From the NCBI GenBank assembly GCA_016793775.1, contig JAEULK010000007.1, positions 1 to 32,141 on the forward strand: a stretch of 32,141 nucleotides of DNA, read 5' to 3'. Both the position numbers and the translations under genes were made by a program. How positions within the stretch are numbered: position 1 is the stretch's first letter; each line of letters opens with the position of its first letter. A model generated the notes under the pieces. It was not told the DNA's origin and ran no database searches. It saw only the letters and a list, made by a program, of their open reading frames with translations. Of the stretch, positions 15,730-24,795 are shown piece after piece. Source of the stretch: Sphingopyxis sp. Lineage in GTDB: Bacteria; Pseudomonadota; Alphaproteobacteria; Sphingomonadales; Sphingomonadaceae.

Positions 15730-16142
15730 TTCTCGCGCAGAGACTCGGGCCAATTTCACGCTCTTTCACAGGCGAGAGCACCGTGACCAGAAACCGTCCA
15801 CGCCTCGCAGACACCGACAATTGCGCCATTTCGCCGACGAAACTGTCTATCGGTTGGTTCGATGAATATGGTTGGAGGTGTGCGCAGTGCTGGTGCCACC
15901 CGTCTCTCTGACGATTTCCCTGCACTGCAGGGTATTTGCAGGGAATTTGCTCACACGAGGGCAGAGCCGCCGCCATTAGTCCTGATGGGTGCGAGGTTTT
16001 CTGTCAGTTCGATCATCGATTTCCCTAACGTGAAATGCAGGGAATATTCGAAGCGACACCGCATCGCGCGCCAATACGACGCCAATTTATGAAGGAGGCG
16101 AGCTAGCGGCACCTACCGCTCGCGCCCGCGATATAGGCGTTT
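15730..16142. other. Intergenic stretch with CCCTGCA/TGCAGGG repeats
   Basis: No supported gene lies between the IS remnant and the ComA-like gene. The region holds a cluster of a short motif in both orientations: the 15-bp palindrome CCCTGCA-C-TGCAGGG (15918-15932), TGCAGGGAATTT (15937-15948), and TTTCCCT...TGCAGGGAATATT (16020-16048). Sequences of this look often accompany insertion sequences and integrase scars in Alphaproteobacteria, so this may be old mobile DNA. Short frames here (15862-16092) look random. Confidence 0.4.
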
Positions 16143-16976
16143 TCAGCCGTTGAAAGCCGCAATGTTCATTGCGAACGTACCCGACCGGAAAGCGGCGATA
16201 TAGCCGAGGTCTTCGGCGCCCGCGAAGATATTGACGTCCGAGCCGAAGCTGTTGAGCAGCCAGCGGATGATCGTCACCGAGCTCGCCTCCCAATAGAGCA
16301 TTTCCTCGGGCAGGCGCGACGCGATGCGCCACACGGCATCGCGGTTCCAGTCGCGTTCGTCGTTGGCGCTGTTGCCGCTCGAGAAGAGGCCGTCTTCCTC
16401 GATCATGATCGTCCAGGCGCCGGCCTCGACCATCGCCTCGGCTTCGCGGATCATCTTTTCCGCGCTGACCTTGCCGCGGTCGCCGGGGCTCCAGCCGGTG
16501 ATCTCGGGCTTGGCCTTCATGCCGAGCGCGTTGACCGCCTTCACCAGTCGCGCCTTGTCCTGCACCGAGATCGAGACGAGCGCCGACGACAGCTCGACGA
16601 TGTCGAAGCCCAGTTCCTTCGACTGTTCGAGATAGCGGTGTACCGCGACCTCGCCCAGGGGCAACACCGTCTCGATCAGCCCGCCGGTCGATACCTCGAT
16701 CTGATTGGCGTGGAGATAGGCGTTGATCTCCTTCACGGTGTCGCGGCTCAAGAGCCGCTGGGTGCCGCAGGTCCATTTGACGCTGTCGACGAAATCGCCG
16801 AGCCCCTCGACGATCCCGGTGAGCTGGTGGAGCGAATAGGCGGGAGACCGGATTTCGGTGAGGCCGACCGTGCGCGGCTTGGGTTTCGGCTCGACGATCG
16901 GCACGATGTCGCTGAACGCCCTCTCCCTGGCGTCGGTCATGCTCTTCTGGTCCTGAAGCGGGCGCTCGATATTCAT
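16143..16976 (-). CDS. Phosphosulfolactate synthase-like protein (ComA family)
   Basis: A 277-residue predicted cytoplasmic TIM-barrel protein of the ComA family. The archaeal founder adds sulfite to phosphoenolpyruvate to make 2-phospho-3-sulfolactate for coenzyme M; plant relatives (HSA32) have other roles. Family landmarks: PRTVGLTEIRSP (34-45), GLGDFVDSVKWTCGTQRLL, a central GFDIVELSSALVSIS, and the IMIEEDGLFSSGNSANDERDWNRD segment near 190-215 (read in parts). The start at 16976 overlaps the stop of the MFS gene (ATGA), so the two are translationally coupled; this is the last gene of the receptor-esterase-permease operon. Nothing else for coenzyme M or sulfolactate is nearby, so the real reaction here is open. 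Confidence 0.75.
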   Translation of the reverse strand: MNIERPLQDQKSMTDARERAFSDIVPIVEPKPKPRTVGLTEIRSPAYSLHQLTGIVEGLGDFVDSVKWTCGTQRLLSRDTVKEINAYLHANQIEVSTGGLIETVLPLGEVAVHRYLEQSKELGFDIVELSSALVSISVQDKARLVKAVNALGMKAKPEITGWSPGDRGKVSAEKMIREAEAMVEAGAWTIMIEEDGLFSSGNSANDERDWNRDAVWRIASRLPEEMLYWEASSVTIIRWLLNSFGSDVNIFAGAEDLGYIAAFRSGTFAMNIAAFNG

Positions 16977-18367
16977 GGATTTTCTTTCTGAGGTGCCTCG
17001 GACGGCTTTACTGTCGAGAGCAGCGCCAGCCCGATGGCCAGCAGGACGATCACCGGCACGAAGCCGGCTTGTTGAGATTGTGTGGCTGCGGTCGCCCAGC
17101 CGATCGCGAGCGGCGCGAGCCAGGCGGTGACCGTGCCGGCCATCGCATAGAGGCCGAAATAGGCGCCCGCCTCGCTTGCCGGGCTGAGCGATGCGAGCAG
17201 CGCGCGGCTCGACGCGGTGGTGCCCGACGTCAGCCCGGTCATGGTGAGCAGCAGCGCGAGGAAGACGATGTCGGTGACGCGGGCGAACACCGGCCCGGTC
17301 CAGACAACCGGGGTGCCGTCCAGCGGCACGAAGAAGATCCGGTCGGGAGATGTCCCGACGATGATGAGCAGCGCGAGGATCATGCCGCTGAGCATGATCT
17401 GCAGCGTGCGTTTCGACCCAATGCGCATATCGAGCCGCGCGAGGAAAATGGCGCCGGTGGCGGCCGCTGCGAGCTGGCCGATGCCGAGCAGGAGCAGCTC
17501 GGTCGCGCTCCACCCCATCACCCCGCCGGCGAGCACGCCGGTGAAGATCGAGATGGCGGCGATTCCGTCGGCATAGATCATGCGCGCAAGCAGGAATTTC
17601 GCGGCGTTGGGCCGTGCCTTGAGATGCTGTGCGAGCCCGCCGAGATAGGCGAAGGCACCGCCAAACGACGCGCCCCAGCTCTTGTTCGTCGGCGGATAGT
17701 CGCGCGCGTAGAGCAGCAGCGGCACGCTGGCAGCGACAAGCAGCAGCGCCGCCATCACGGGGACGATGCGCAGATGCTGGAAGCTTGCGGTATCGAGCCC
17801 GAAGAGCGGCACATCGGGCTGCACGAGCGCGAGGAGGATGAAGATCAGGAAGAGGAAGCCGCTCGACGCGCCGATGGTGATCGAGAGGCCCGAGAGCCGC
17901 GCCATCGACCCGCCCGACGCCGCGACGGCGAGGAGCGAATTATGGAGCATCTCGGTGTAAGTGTAGAAGAGCTTGCCGAGCACCAGCAGCGTCACGATCA
18001 CCCCGATCGGCAGCCCGGCAGCGTCCGGCTTCGCGAACCAGAGCGCGGCGACAACAGCGACGAGGATCGCCATGAAGGCGACGATCCACGGCTTGCGCCG
18101 CCCGCGCTGATCGAGCAGCGCGCCGAGCAACGGCGCGGTGCAGGCGGCGGCGAAACCCGCATATTTGGCGAAGTTCGCGACCTCGGCCTGTCCCGCGACC
18201 GCGTCGCCGACGACGGTCTTGGCGAAATAGGGAATGAAGACGACGCCGAGCATCACGACATAAGGGATGCGCCCGCCCTCGAACAGCGCCCAGGCGAGGC
18301 CGGGACGGTCGAGACGCGCGGGCGCGGCCGGGGCGGGTGCGATCTCGGGCGCGGTCGTGCTGGCCAT
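16973..18367 (-). CDS. MFS transporter, Atg22/UMF1-like
   Basis: A 464-residue inner-membrane transporter with about twelve hydrophobic segments. The first loop carries the MFS signature in the form GALLDQRGRRKPWIV between helices 2 and 3. The N terminus MASTTAPEIAPAPAAPARLD is a short soluble tail. The pattern recalls UMF1/Atg22-like permeases, but the substrate is not deducible. The start at 18367 overlaps the last base of the carboxylesterase stop (TGATG), and the stop overlaps the ComA-like start, so the three genes are tightly coupled. In context it probably carries the product of periplasmic ester cleavage into the cytoplasm. Confidence 0.88.
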   Translation of the reverse strand: MASTTAPEIAPAPAAPARLDRPGLAWALFEGGRIPYVVMLGVVFIPYFAKTVVGDAVAGQAEVANFAKYAGFAAACTAPLLGALLDQRGRRKPWIVAFMAILVAVVAALWFAKPDAAGLPIGVIVTLLVLGKLFYTYTEMLHNSLLAVAASGGSMARLSGLSITIGASSGFLFLIFILLALVQPDVPLFGLDTASFQHLRIVPVMAALLLVAASVPLLLYARDYPPTNKSWGASFGGAFAYLGGLAQHLKARPNAAKFLLARMIYADGIAAISIFTGVLAGGVMGWSATELLLLGIGQLAAAATGAIFLARLDMRIGSKRTLQIMLSGMILALLIIVGTSPDRIFFVPLDGTPVVWTGPVFARVTDIVFLALLLTMTGLTSGTTASSRALLASLSPASEAGAYFGLYAMAGTVTAWLAPLAIGWATAATQSQQAGFVPVIVLLAIGLALLSTVKPSEAPQKENP

Positions 18368-20001
18368 CAGGCGGCTCCCATCGCTTGGCGGTCTTGGAAC
18401 GGGTTGTTCGCGACGTGCGGCTTCACGTCGAGCAGCATCGTCTCGCGTTTCTTCGCGGTATAGGCGGGCCAGCGCGGGAGCAGCGCGTTGTCGGGTTTGC
18501 CATGGCGGGCGAAGCTGGCCCAGCTGCGGCCCATGATCCGACTCATTTCGGCAACATGTGGCGAGTCCGCAAACCAAGGCGTGCGGCTCATTTCGGTGAG
18601 ATTGGCATAATTGCCCATGACGAGCGGCACGTCGGTCGCGTGTCCCGCGCCGCGCGGTCCATCGGCGGTGCCGCCGGCATAGGTCATCACATAGACGAAG
18701 GTCGGCGCTGCCTTCGCCGACGCCTTAGCATCGGCCAACTTGTTGGAGAGATAGCGCCAACTGCCCGCGGTCTCGACACGCACCATCAGCGCGCCGAGCG
18801 AGAGCTCGGGCCAGACCTTCCGGTAATGCGCAAGGACCGCATCGGTGCGGTCGCCGAGCTTGACGAAGGGGCCGTCGGCGAGGCGCGCATGCACCTCGGC
18901 CTCGCTCATCGTTTCGAGCTGCTTCAGACCCTCGGGACCCTGATAGCCCGCGATCGGTTCGTCGAGCGTGCTGCCGATCATGGTGGGGATCGTTCCGGAC
19001 GCGCCCGCCGCGACGGCAGCGCCGGGGTGCTGGAGCAGGGTCACGCCGTCGACGAGCGGCTGCGGACCGCCGCCGCCGCCATAGCCGCCCTCGGGATCCT
19101 GCCCCGCCTTCGACAGCGCCGCCACCGCTTCGAGGATCGGCGCGGCAGGCATCGCCAGCAACTCGCGCGCGCGGGAGCGGTCGAGGCCCAGCTTTGCGAG
19201 CAGACGATCGGAGTAAGCGGTGGCGGCCGGGAGTTCGATCGCGGTCGAGAGCGCCCCGCTCATCACGATCGCGCGGTGGAACAGGCCGTTCGCCGCGGGC
19301 ATCGCGAGCAGATGGCTGATCTTCTTGCCGCCGCCCGACACGCCGAAGATGGTGACGCAGCCCGGATCGCCGCCGAAGGCCGCGATATTGTCCTTCACCC
19401 ACTGCAGCGCGAGGATCAGGTCGAGATTGCCGGCGTTGCCCGCGGCATAATCGCCGCCGAGGAGGTCGCCGAGATAAAGATAGCCGAGCGGCCCGATGCG
19501 GTGGTTGAGCGAGACGACGACGACATCCTCGGTCAGCGCCAGATGCGTGCCGTCGCTCGACGCGCCCGAACCCGATCCGGTGCGAAAGCCGCCGCCGTGG
19601 AGATAGACCATCACCGGACGCTTTGCGGCGTCGGTGGCCGGGGTCCAGATGTTGAGCACGAGGCAATCCTCGGCACCGGTCAGGTCGCGTCCGCCGAGCT
19701 GCGGGCAGCTCGGGCCATAGGATGCCGCCTCGATCACCTCGCCGCGCGGCTTGAAGGACTGCGGCGGCAGAAAGCGCGCCGCCCCGCCGGTCGGCTCGCC
19801 ATAGGGGATGCCCTTGAAGACGCGGACGCCGCGGTCGCTGGTCCCGCGCACCTTGCCCGATGTGGTTTCGACCAGGTCCATGACCTCGCTCGTCGCCCTT
19901 GCACCGCTTGTCGCAGCCACCACCGCCAGCCCCGCCGCGCCGCCGAGGAAGCGGCGGCGATAGAGGGGAAGCGCCAATGGCAATGTTGACCCGATTGTCA
20001 T
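18367..20001 (-). CDS. Type B carboxylesterase, Tat-exported
   Basis: A 544-residue carboxylesterase/lipase (type B family) with a twin-arginine leader (YRRRFLGGAAGLAVVAA, cleavage near ARA-TS at about 36), so it acts folded in the periplasm. Landmarks: VFKGIPYGEP (61-70), probable disulfide Cys99-Cys113, EDCLVLNIWTP (111-121), oxyanion hole HGGG (135-138), nucleophile Ser222 in FGVSGGG, acid Glu348 in GSTLDE, and His454 in GAGHATDVPLVMGN. The nucleophile elbow GVSGG differs from the usual GESAG. The start at 20001 follows GGGGAAG and gives the Tat leader; the longer frame to 20103 runs into the receptor gene. It lies 49 nt after the TonB receptor gene and overlaps the permease gene by one base. 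Confidence 0.9.
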   Translation of the reverse strand: MTIGSTLPLALPLYRRRFLGGAAGLAVVAATSGARATSEVMDLVETTSGKVRGTSDRGVRVFKGIPYGEPTGGAARFLPPQSFKPRGEVIEAASYGPSCPQLGGRDLTGAEDCLVLNIWTPATDAAKRPVMVYLHGGGFRTGSGSGASSDGTHLALTEDVVVVSLNHRIGPLGYLYLGDLLGGDYAAGNAGNLDLILALQWVKDNIAAFGGDPGCVTIFGVSGGGKKISHLLAMPAANGLFHRAIVMSGALSTAIELPAATAYSDRLLAKLGLDRSRARELLAMPAAPILEAVAALSKAGQDPEGGYGGGGGPQPLVDGVTLLQHPGAAVAAGASGTIPTMIGSTLDEPIAGYQGPEGLKQLETMSEAEVHARLADGPFVKLGDRTDAVLAHYRKVWPELSLGALMVRVETAGSWRYLSNKLADAKASAKAAPTFVYVMTYAGGTADGPRGAGHATDVPLVMGNYANLTEMSRTPWFADSPHVAEMSRIMGRSWASFARHGKPDNALLPRWPAYTAKKRETMLLDVKPHVANNPFQDRQAMGAA

Positions 20002-20050
20002 GGACGCTTCCCCATCGACCGGCACCGCCAGGTTGCCGGTATGCGATCGC

Positions 20051-22573
20051 TCAGAATTGATAATTGAGTTCAAGATACCATTGCCGCGGCGGCGCATAGA
20101 CATCGATGTTGATGCCGTTCGTCGCGCGCAGTTCGTTGCCGCCGACCTTGCCGTTGAAGTTGGTGACGTTGGTCACCGCAAACGCCGCGCTGAAATTGGT
20201 GTCGGCGATGTTGCGCCAGTCGAGCCGGAGGTCGAGCTGGGTGTTCGCCGGGATCGTCCGCTGCGCCTCGATATCGGTGTTCGGCTCGCTCGAATAGAAG
20301 GTGCCGCGGTGGTAGATATTGCCCGACAGGGAAATGTCCGGAATATCGCCGCCCATCTTGCCGAAATCGATCGTCGGCCGGATGCCCCACACCCATTTCG
20401 AGATACCAGCGAGGTTGAAGAAGGTGAGGTCGGGGAAGGTCGCGACCGGATATTGCGGGAAATTGCCGCCGTTCGGATATTCGCGATATTTGCCGTCGGT
20501 CAGCGTCACGAAGGCGCCGAGGTTGAACCAGCCGTAATTGACGTTGGCGTCGAAATCGAAGCCCTGGATCCGCGCCTTGGCGACGTTCGCGAGGAACACC
20601 GTCGGCGTACCGTTCACCGGCTGGGTCACGCTGCGCTGGGCATTGTTGTAATTGTCGCGGAAGATGTCGAACGACACGAGCCCGCGCAGATCGCCCGAAT
20701 GCCAGCCGATCTTGGTCCCGATTTCGTAATCGGTCACCGTCTCGGGCGCGTAGAATTCGAACCCCGGCGCGAAGCGGCTGTTGCGGCCGCCCGGATTATA
20801 GCCGCTGCGCGTGGTCGCATAGACCATGAAGTCCTTCGAGAACTGATATTGCGCCGCGAGCGTATAGGTCCCCTTCTCCGACTTCACCGTGAAATAGGTC
20901 TCGCCGGGGATCGAGCGGATCCGCGAGCCGGGGACGAGGAAGGGCGGCGCGCCGTTCATCGTCAGCATCTGCGACGCGATCGTGCCACCCGTGAGCAGCG
21001 GCGAGAGCGACGAAATCGTCTGCGACGCCGACTTGCGGCTGCTCCACGTATAGCGATAGCCGCCGGTCAGCGAGAATTGATCGGTGATGTTGATCGTCGC
21101 CTGGCCGTAGAGCGCCTTGTCGATGCCGCGCGTGCGGCTCACCGTCGTCTGCGCGCCGGTCCAGCAATAGAAGGCGCCGTCGGGGCCCGCATCGGCGCGC
21201 GCGCCGAGCGCGCCGCAGCCCGCCGCGGTCGTCGACTGCGCGATATAGCCGCCGTAGAAGACGTTCGAACCGCCGAGATAGAAGGGCGTCCAGTTCTTCT
21301 CATAATAGCCGCCGGTCGTGAACTCGATCAGGTCATCGAACAGGCTGCCCTGCAGCTGCAATTCCTCGGTCAGCCCGTCGCTCGGCCCGCGCGTCGCGTT
21401 GATCTGTTCAAGCATCGGCAAGCCGAGGCCGTCGATATTGACCGAGGTCGGCCCCTGCCCCTTGGTGCGCTGGCGGCTGAAGATATTCTTGATCGAGATA
21501 TCGGGGCTGAGTTCGACCACCGTGGTGTTGATCAGCCCGAGCTGGCGCGAGTTCGGATTGCCGTAATTGACGTTGTTTTCGTTCACGACATAGGGCGAAC
21601 GGCCTGCCGCCGCCGTCACCTGACCCTGCGCATATTCGAGCCAGGTCGGGCAGATATTGCCGGGGCAGGCAACACCGTTCAGCTGCGCGATGATCGGCGC
21701 GATGCGCTGGGTGTTGCCGCGGTTGAGCGTGGCGCTGCCCGAGTTGAACTGGCGCGCGATCGTCGCGACGCCCGAGCGCGTCGGATCCTCGATATAGTCG
21801 GCGACGAGGATCGTCGTGTTGGTCAACCAGTCGGCCGGGGTAAATTTGACGATCGCGCGATAGGATTGGCCGTCGCGGCCATCCTGCCGGCTGTCGTTGT
21901 AGAGATTGCGCGAGAAGCCGCTGCTCTTGAGGAACTGGCCCGCGAGGCGAACGGTCAGGAGGTCGGGCGCGACCGGCACGGTGACCCCGAACTCGAGGTC
22001 GCGGCGGCCATATTGGCCGACCTTGAAATTGCCATAGCCCTCGAATTCGTCGCCCGGCATTTGCGGTGTGAAGAGGATCGCGCCGCCGGTGGTGACGCGG
22101 CCGAACAACGTGCCGACCGGGCCCTTGAGCACCTGGACATTTTGCAGGTCGTAGAAGGGCGTGCCGATGTCGGGGACTTCGGCGAAATAGGTCGCGACGC
22201 CGGCGAGGCCGGTCGTGCCCTGCCCGCGGATCGCGAAGCGCGAAGTGCGGCGCGACTGGTTGGCGCCGAGCTGCGCGGTGAGACCCGGGGTCACCTTGAT
22301 CAGGTCGGGCGCCGTGCTGACATCCTTCTCGCGCAGCATCTCGCCCGAGGCGACGCTGACCGCGACGGGCGTTTCGAGGATCGATTCCTCGCGGCGCTGC
22401 GCGGTGACGATGATCATCGTCGGATCGGCGTCGCTGGCGGCCTGCTCTTCGTCGGCGGGCGGCGTAGCCTGCGCGAACGCCGCTGCCGGCATCAGCGCCG
22501 CCAGGCTGGCCGCGGCCAGCAAGGCCGCCCGAAAATCGCATGCGCCGCGGGCGCGCTCCTGCTTCCCAGTCAT
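20051..22573 (-). CDS. TonB-dependent outer-membrane receptor
   Basis: An 840-residue receptor. Signal peptide (ALLAAASLAALMPAAAFA, cleavage about residue 35), TonB box in MIIVTAQRREESI (53-65), plug domain (VSVASGEMLREKDVSTAPDL, then SRFAIRGQGTTGLAG and VQVLKGPVGTLFGRVTTGGAI), then the beta-barrel ending in the classical aromatic terminus YLELNYQF. It is of the VTAQRR type common in sphingomonad catabolic clusters. The start at 22573 is right after a GGGAGGGAGAGG purine run. It is the first gene of an operon with carboxylesterase, permease and ComA-like genes, and has a candidate TetR operator 60-81 bp upstream. The likely ligand is an ester-containing molecule cleaved by the linked esterases. 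Confidence 0.93.
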   Translation of the reverse strand: MTGKQERARGACDFRAALLAAASLAALMPAAAFAQATPPADEEQAASDADPTMIIVTAQRREESILETPVAVSVASGEMLREKDVSTAPDLIKVTPGLTAQLGANQSRRTSRFAIRGQGTTGLAGVATYFAEVPDIGTPFYDLQNVQVLKGPVGTLFGRVTTGGAILFTPQMPGDEFEGYGNFKVGQYGRRDLEFGVTVPVAPDLLTVRLAGQFLKSSGFSRNLYNDSRQDGRDGQSYRAIVKFTPADWLTNTTILVADYIEDPTRSGVATIARQFNSGSATLNRGNTQRIAPIIAQLNGVACPGNICPTWLEYAQGQVTAAAGRSPYVVNENNVNYGNPNSRQLGLINTTVVELSPDISIKNIFSRQRTKGQGPTSVNIDGLGLPMLEQINATRGPSDGLTEELQLQGSLFDDLIEFTTGGYYEKNWTPFYLGGSNVFYGGYIAQSTTAAGCGALGARADAGPDGAFYCWTGAQTTVSRTRGIDKALYGQATINITDQFSLTGGYRYTWSSRKSASQTISSLSPLLTGGTIASQMLTMNGAPPFLVPGSRIRSIPGETYFTVKSEKGTYTLAAQYQFSKDFMVYATTRSGYNPGGRNSRFAPGFEFYAPETVTDYEIGTKIGWHSGDLRGLVSFDIFRDNYNNAQRSVTQPVNGTPTVFLANVAKARIQGFDFDANVNYGWFNLGAFVTLTDGKYREYPNGGNFPQYPVATFPDLTFFNLAGISKWVWGIRPTIDFGKMGGDIPDISLSGNIYHRGTFYSSEPNTDIEAQRTIPANTQLDLRLDWRNIADTNFSAAFAVTNVTNFNGKVGGNELRATNGINIDVYAPPRQWYLELNYQF

Positions 22574-22630
22574 CCCTCTCCCTCCCTGCTCGTTCAAAGT
22601 TGAGCATGTGTCAATTTTCGAACTCGCAAT

Positions 22631-22656
22631 TTACTGGCTGGTTGTCAAGCAAGTTT
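22631..22656 (-). promoter_or_regulatory. Candidate TetR operator O1 before the receptor operon
   Basis: A 22-bp imperfect palindrome ACTGGCTGG-TTGT-CAAGCAAGT (22633-22654; 7 of 9 half-site positions pair) within a 26-bp block that recurs at 27715-27740 with 24 identities. Read on the minus strand it includes TTGACA, a good -35 hexamer, so binding would block the promoter of the receptor gene; no clear -10 is seen at standard spacing. Further half-sites (CCAGCCAGC at 22664-22672 and GCTTGCTT at 22677-22684) continue toward the tetR gene and could add autoregulation. Confidence 0.65.
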
Positions 22657-22741
22657 TTGCTGTCCAGCCAGCCAATGCTTGCTTCGCCCCACACCAGCGC
22701 GCATAGATGGCGCGTTTCGGGGCAATGATTCAGGGGGTTGA

Positions 22742-23335
22742 GTGCGGCGCACGCAGGAAGAACGGCGGCAGGAATCCGAAAGCCGGTTGCTCGCCGCGGC
22801 GGTCAAGCTGATCGCCGAAAAGGGCGCGAACGGCTTCACCCTCGCCGAGGTCGGGCACGAGGCGGGATACAGCCGCAGCTTGCCCGGCCATTATTTCGAG
22901 ACCAAGGAAGCGCTGCTCGCGCGCGTCGTCGAGCATATCACGCGCGACTCGCTCGCCGCGATCACCGACCCCGACGCCGAGCCCGGAATCGAATCGATGC
23001 GCGCGCGCTGGGGGCGTGCGCTGGCCGCCGAAGGCGCCGATTCCTATCGCACGCGCGCGCTGTACGCGCTCTTTCTCGGCGCGATGTTCGACCCCGAGCT
23101 CGCGAAGATCATGGCGCGCTACAACCAGGCGACGGTCTCGCGCATCGCCGACAGCCTGCGCGAGGCGATCGCGCGCGGCGACGTGCGCGGCGACGTCGAC
23201 GTCGAGGTCGAGGCGCAGGCGCTGCTGCTGTTCCGCCGCGGGTCGGCGCTGGTCCATTTCACCGACCCCGCGCTCGACCTGGTCAGCATCCTCGACGGTT
23301 ATCTGACGCAGGTCGCCGAGCGGCTGAAACCCTAA
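22742..23335 (+). CDS. TetR family transcriptional regulator
   Basis: A 197-residue TetR-type repressor. The N-terminal helix-turn-helix is at about 12-58 (LLAAAVKLIAEKGANGFTLA, EVGHEAGYSRSLPGHYFETKE; last part of the canonical recognition helix and YF motif). The ligand-binding domain (65-197) is all-helical and not diagnostic. The start is GTG at 22742 after CAGGGGG. It is divergent from the receptor operon and convergent with the first hydrolase gene (four-base overlap). The shared palindrome before both leftward operons makes it the probable local regulator of both; release by a substrate or breakdown product is inferred. Confidence 0.88.
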   Translation: MRRTQEERRQESESRLLAAAVKLIAEKGANGFTLAEVGHEAGYSRSLPGHYFETKEALLARVVEHITRDSLAAITDPDAEPGIESMRARWGRALAAEGADSYRTRALYALFLGAMFDPELAKIMARYNQATVSRIADSLREAIARGDVRGDVDVEVEAQALLLFRRGSALVHFTDPALDLVSILDGYLTQVAERLKP

Positions 23336-24777
23336 CCCGCCGCGACCGGACCCGTCGCTGCCTCGGCGAAATATTCCTCGGCGCGATAGGGCAGGATCAG
23401 GTCGCCAAGCAGCGCGTCGTCGACCGCGGCCCGAATGGCATTCGTATAGGCCTCGTCGGTCGGATAGAGCCGCCGCAGAAGCTCTTCGGGAAGCGGCTTG
23501 CGCCCACCGCGCGCGGGCGACGTCTTGGTATCGAACACCGCCGTCGGCGCCGCGACTTCGGGCAGGCGCACGCCGCCGAGCGCATTGCCGTGGACGTCGG
23601 TGACGATGTCGCGGAGCGTCGCACCGCGCAGCAGCCGCGGATGCCGCGCGAGCGGGACGCCGCCTTCCTTCCACCGCACGAGCGCCAGCCCCGCGGCCGC
23701 CATCGTCGGCATGAACCGCACCATGCGCGCGTCCGACCCGCCGACCGAATCCTTGATCCCGTCGCGCTCCGCGACGCTCGCGCGGTAGCCGGTGTCGCAC
23801 GCCGAGCCATGGACGGTGCCCGCGAGTTCCCACAAGCGCAGTTTCGCGGCATCGGGCTGGGGCGGCACGCGGTGCATGCGCGCTTCGGTTTCCGACAGCA
23901 TGACCAGGATCGGCACGTCGAGGTCGTCGCGGATCACCGTCTCGACGATGCGCGCGAAGAAGCGCTTGTTGTAGTCGGCCGCGCTCTCGCCCGGAATGAT
24001 CTCGGGGTTCGCTAGCTCGCTTCCGCCGCCGACGAGCACGCAGGGGATGAAGGCCGAGAAGAATTGCGCGAGCGGATGGACCGCGTTGATATAGGTCGCG
24101 AGCCGCGCAGCCGACTGCGACTCGCCGGTAGCGATGACATGCTTCGCCTGCAGCCCAGCGAGCGGATCGGGGCCGCTGGGCCCCTTCGCAGATACCAGCG
24201 CCTGCGCCACCTGGGTGAAGATGTCGTAAGAATAGGCGTCGCCTGGATGAACGAGGCCATCATATCGGTCGCCGTCCCAATTTTTGAGCCCCGCGGTCGG
24301 TACCGTGTCGAGCCCGTCGATCCCGACCTTCTGCGCCGAGATCGCTACATAGACATAGCCGCTCTGCCAGAAGCTTTCGTTCACCGCGTTCGACAGATCG
24401 CTGAAAGTCGAGACATTGGTCCATTCGGCCATCACGACGCCGTTGAATTTCGCCGGGTCCGTCGGGCGATGGACGATGACGCGCGTTTTGTAGAGCGCGC
24501 GGGCATCGGGCGCGACCTTCCATCGCCCGTCCTTGCCGAGATCGCCGAGCGGCTTGAAGCTCTGTGCGGTGCCCGAGACGAAATATTCCTCCTCGACATA
24601 GCCGTGCGCCGCCATGTCGCCATGGAAGGCGCCATAGATATGGCCGCGCTTGCCGCCCGTGACCGGGCCTTCGACCCTCGTCGCAGCGGGCCCTTTCGCA
24701 GCGGCGGCGGTCGCGGCGAGCGCGAGGGTTCCCGCGGCGGCGGCGGCGGTCATGGCAAAGTCCCGGCGTGACAGCAT
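23332..24777 (-). CDS. Alpha/beta hydrolase-domain protein, Tat-exported (paralog 1)
   Basis: A 481-residue member of the large alpha/beta-hydrolase-domain family (Abhydrolase_10 type) seen in Sphingomonadales and Actinobacteria. The twin-arginine leader MLSRRDFAMTAAAAAG predicts periplasmic location. Core features: RVIVHRPTDPAKFNGVVMAEW (99-119), SYDIFTQVAQAL (183-194), and the nucleophile elbow ATGESQSAARL with Ser220. A candidate His is in ELAGTVHGSA, and VHGNALGGVRLPE is a family signature. The substrate is unknown; esters are likely. It is the third and last gene of an operon of three paralogs, 18 nt after the middle one; its stop overlaps the tetR stop by four bases. It resembles paralog 3 more than paralog 2 (YVEEEYFxxGTA, GESQSAARL). 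Confidence 0.85.
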   Translation of the reverse strand: MLSRRDFAMTAAAAAGTLALAATAAAAKGPAATRVEGPVTGGKRGHIYGAFHGDMAAHGYVEEEYFVSGTAQSFKPLGDLGKDGRWKVAPDARALYKTRVIVHRPTDPAKFNGVVMAEWTNVSTFSDLSNAVNESFWQSGYVYVAISAQKVGIDGLDTVPTAGLKNWDGDRYDGLVHPGDAYSYDIFTQVAQALVSAKGPSGPDPLAGLQAKHVIATGESQSAARLATYINAVHPLAQFFSAFIPCVLVGGGSELANPEIIPGESAADYNKRFFARIVETVIRDDLDVPILVMLSETEARMHRVPPQPDAAKLRLWELAGTVHGSACDTGYRASVAERDGIKDSVGGSDARMVRFMPTMAAAGLALVRWKEGGVPLARHPRLLRGATLRDIVTDVHGNALGGVRLPEVAAPTAVFDTKTSPARGGRKPLPEELLRRLYPTDEAYTNAIRAAVDDALLGDLILPYRAEEYFAEAATGPVAAG

Positions 24778-24795
24778 GTCTTCCTCTCCGAAGGG

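Noticed and set aside
15915-16048. CRISPR-like array
   Set aside because: The repeats are too short, in both orientations and irregularly spaced, and no cas gene is nearby.
18337-19989. 550-codon + strand frame opposite the carboxylesterase
   Set aside because: Shadow frame; the opposite strand has complete catalytic motifs and a Tat leader.
20000-22603. 867-codon + strand frame opposite the second TonB receptor
   Set aside because: Same reason: an antisense shadow with Arg/Ile/Ala-rich composition and no family features.
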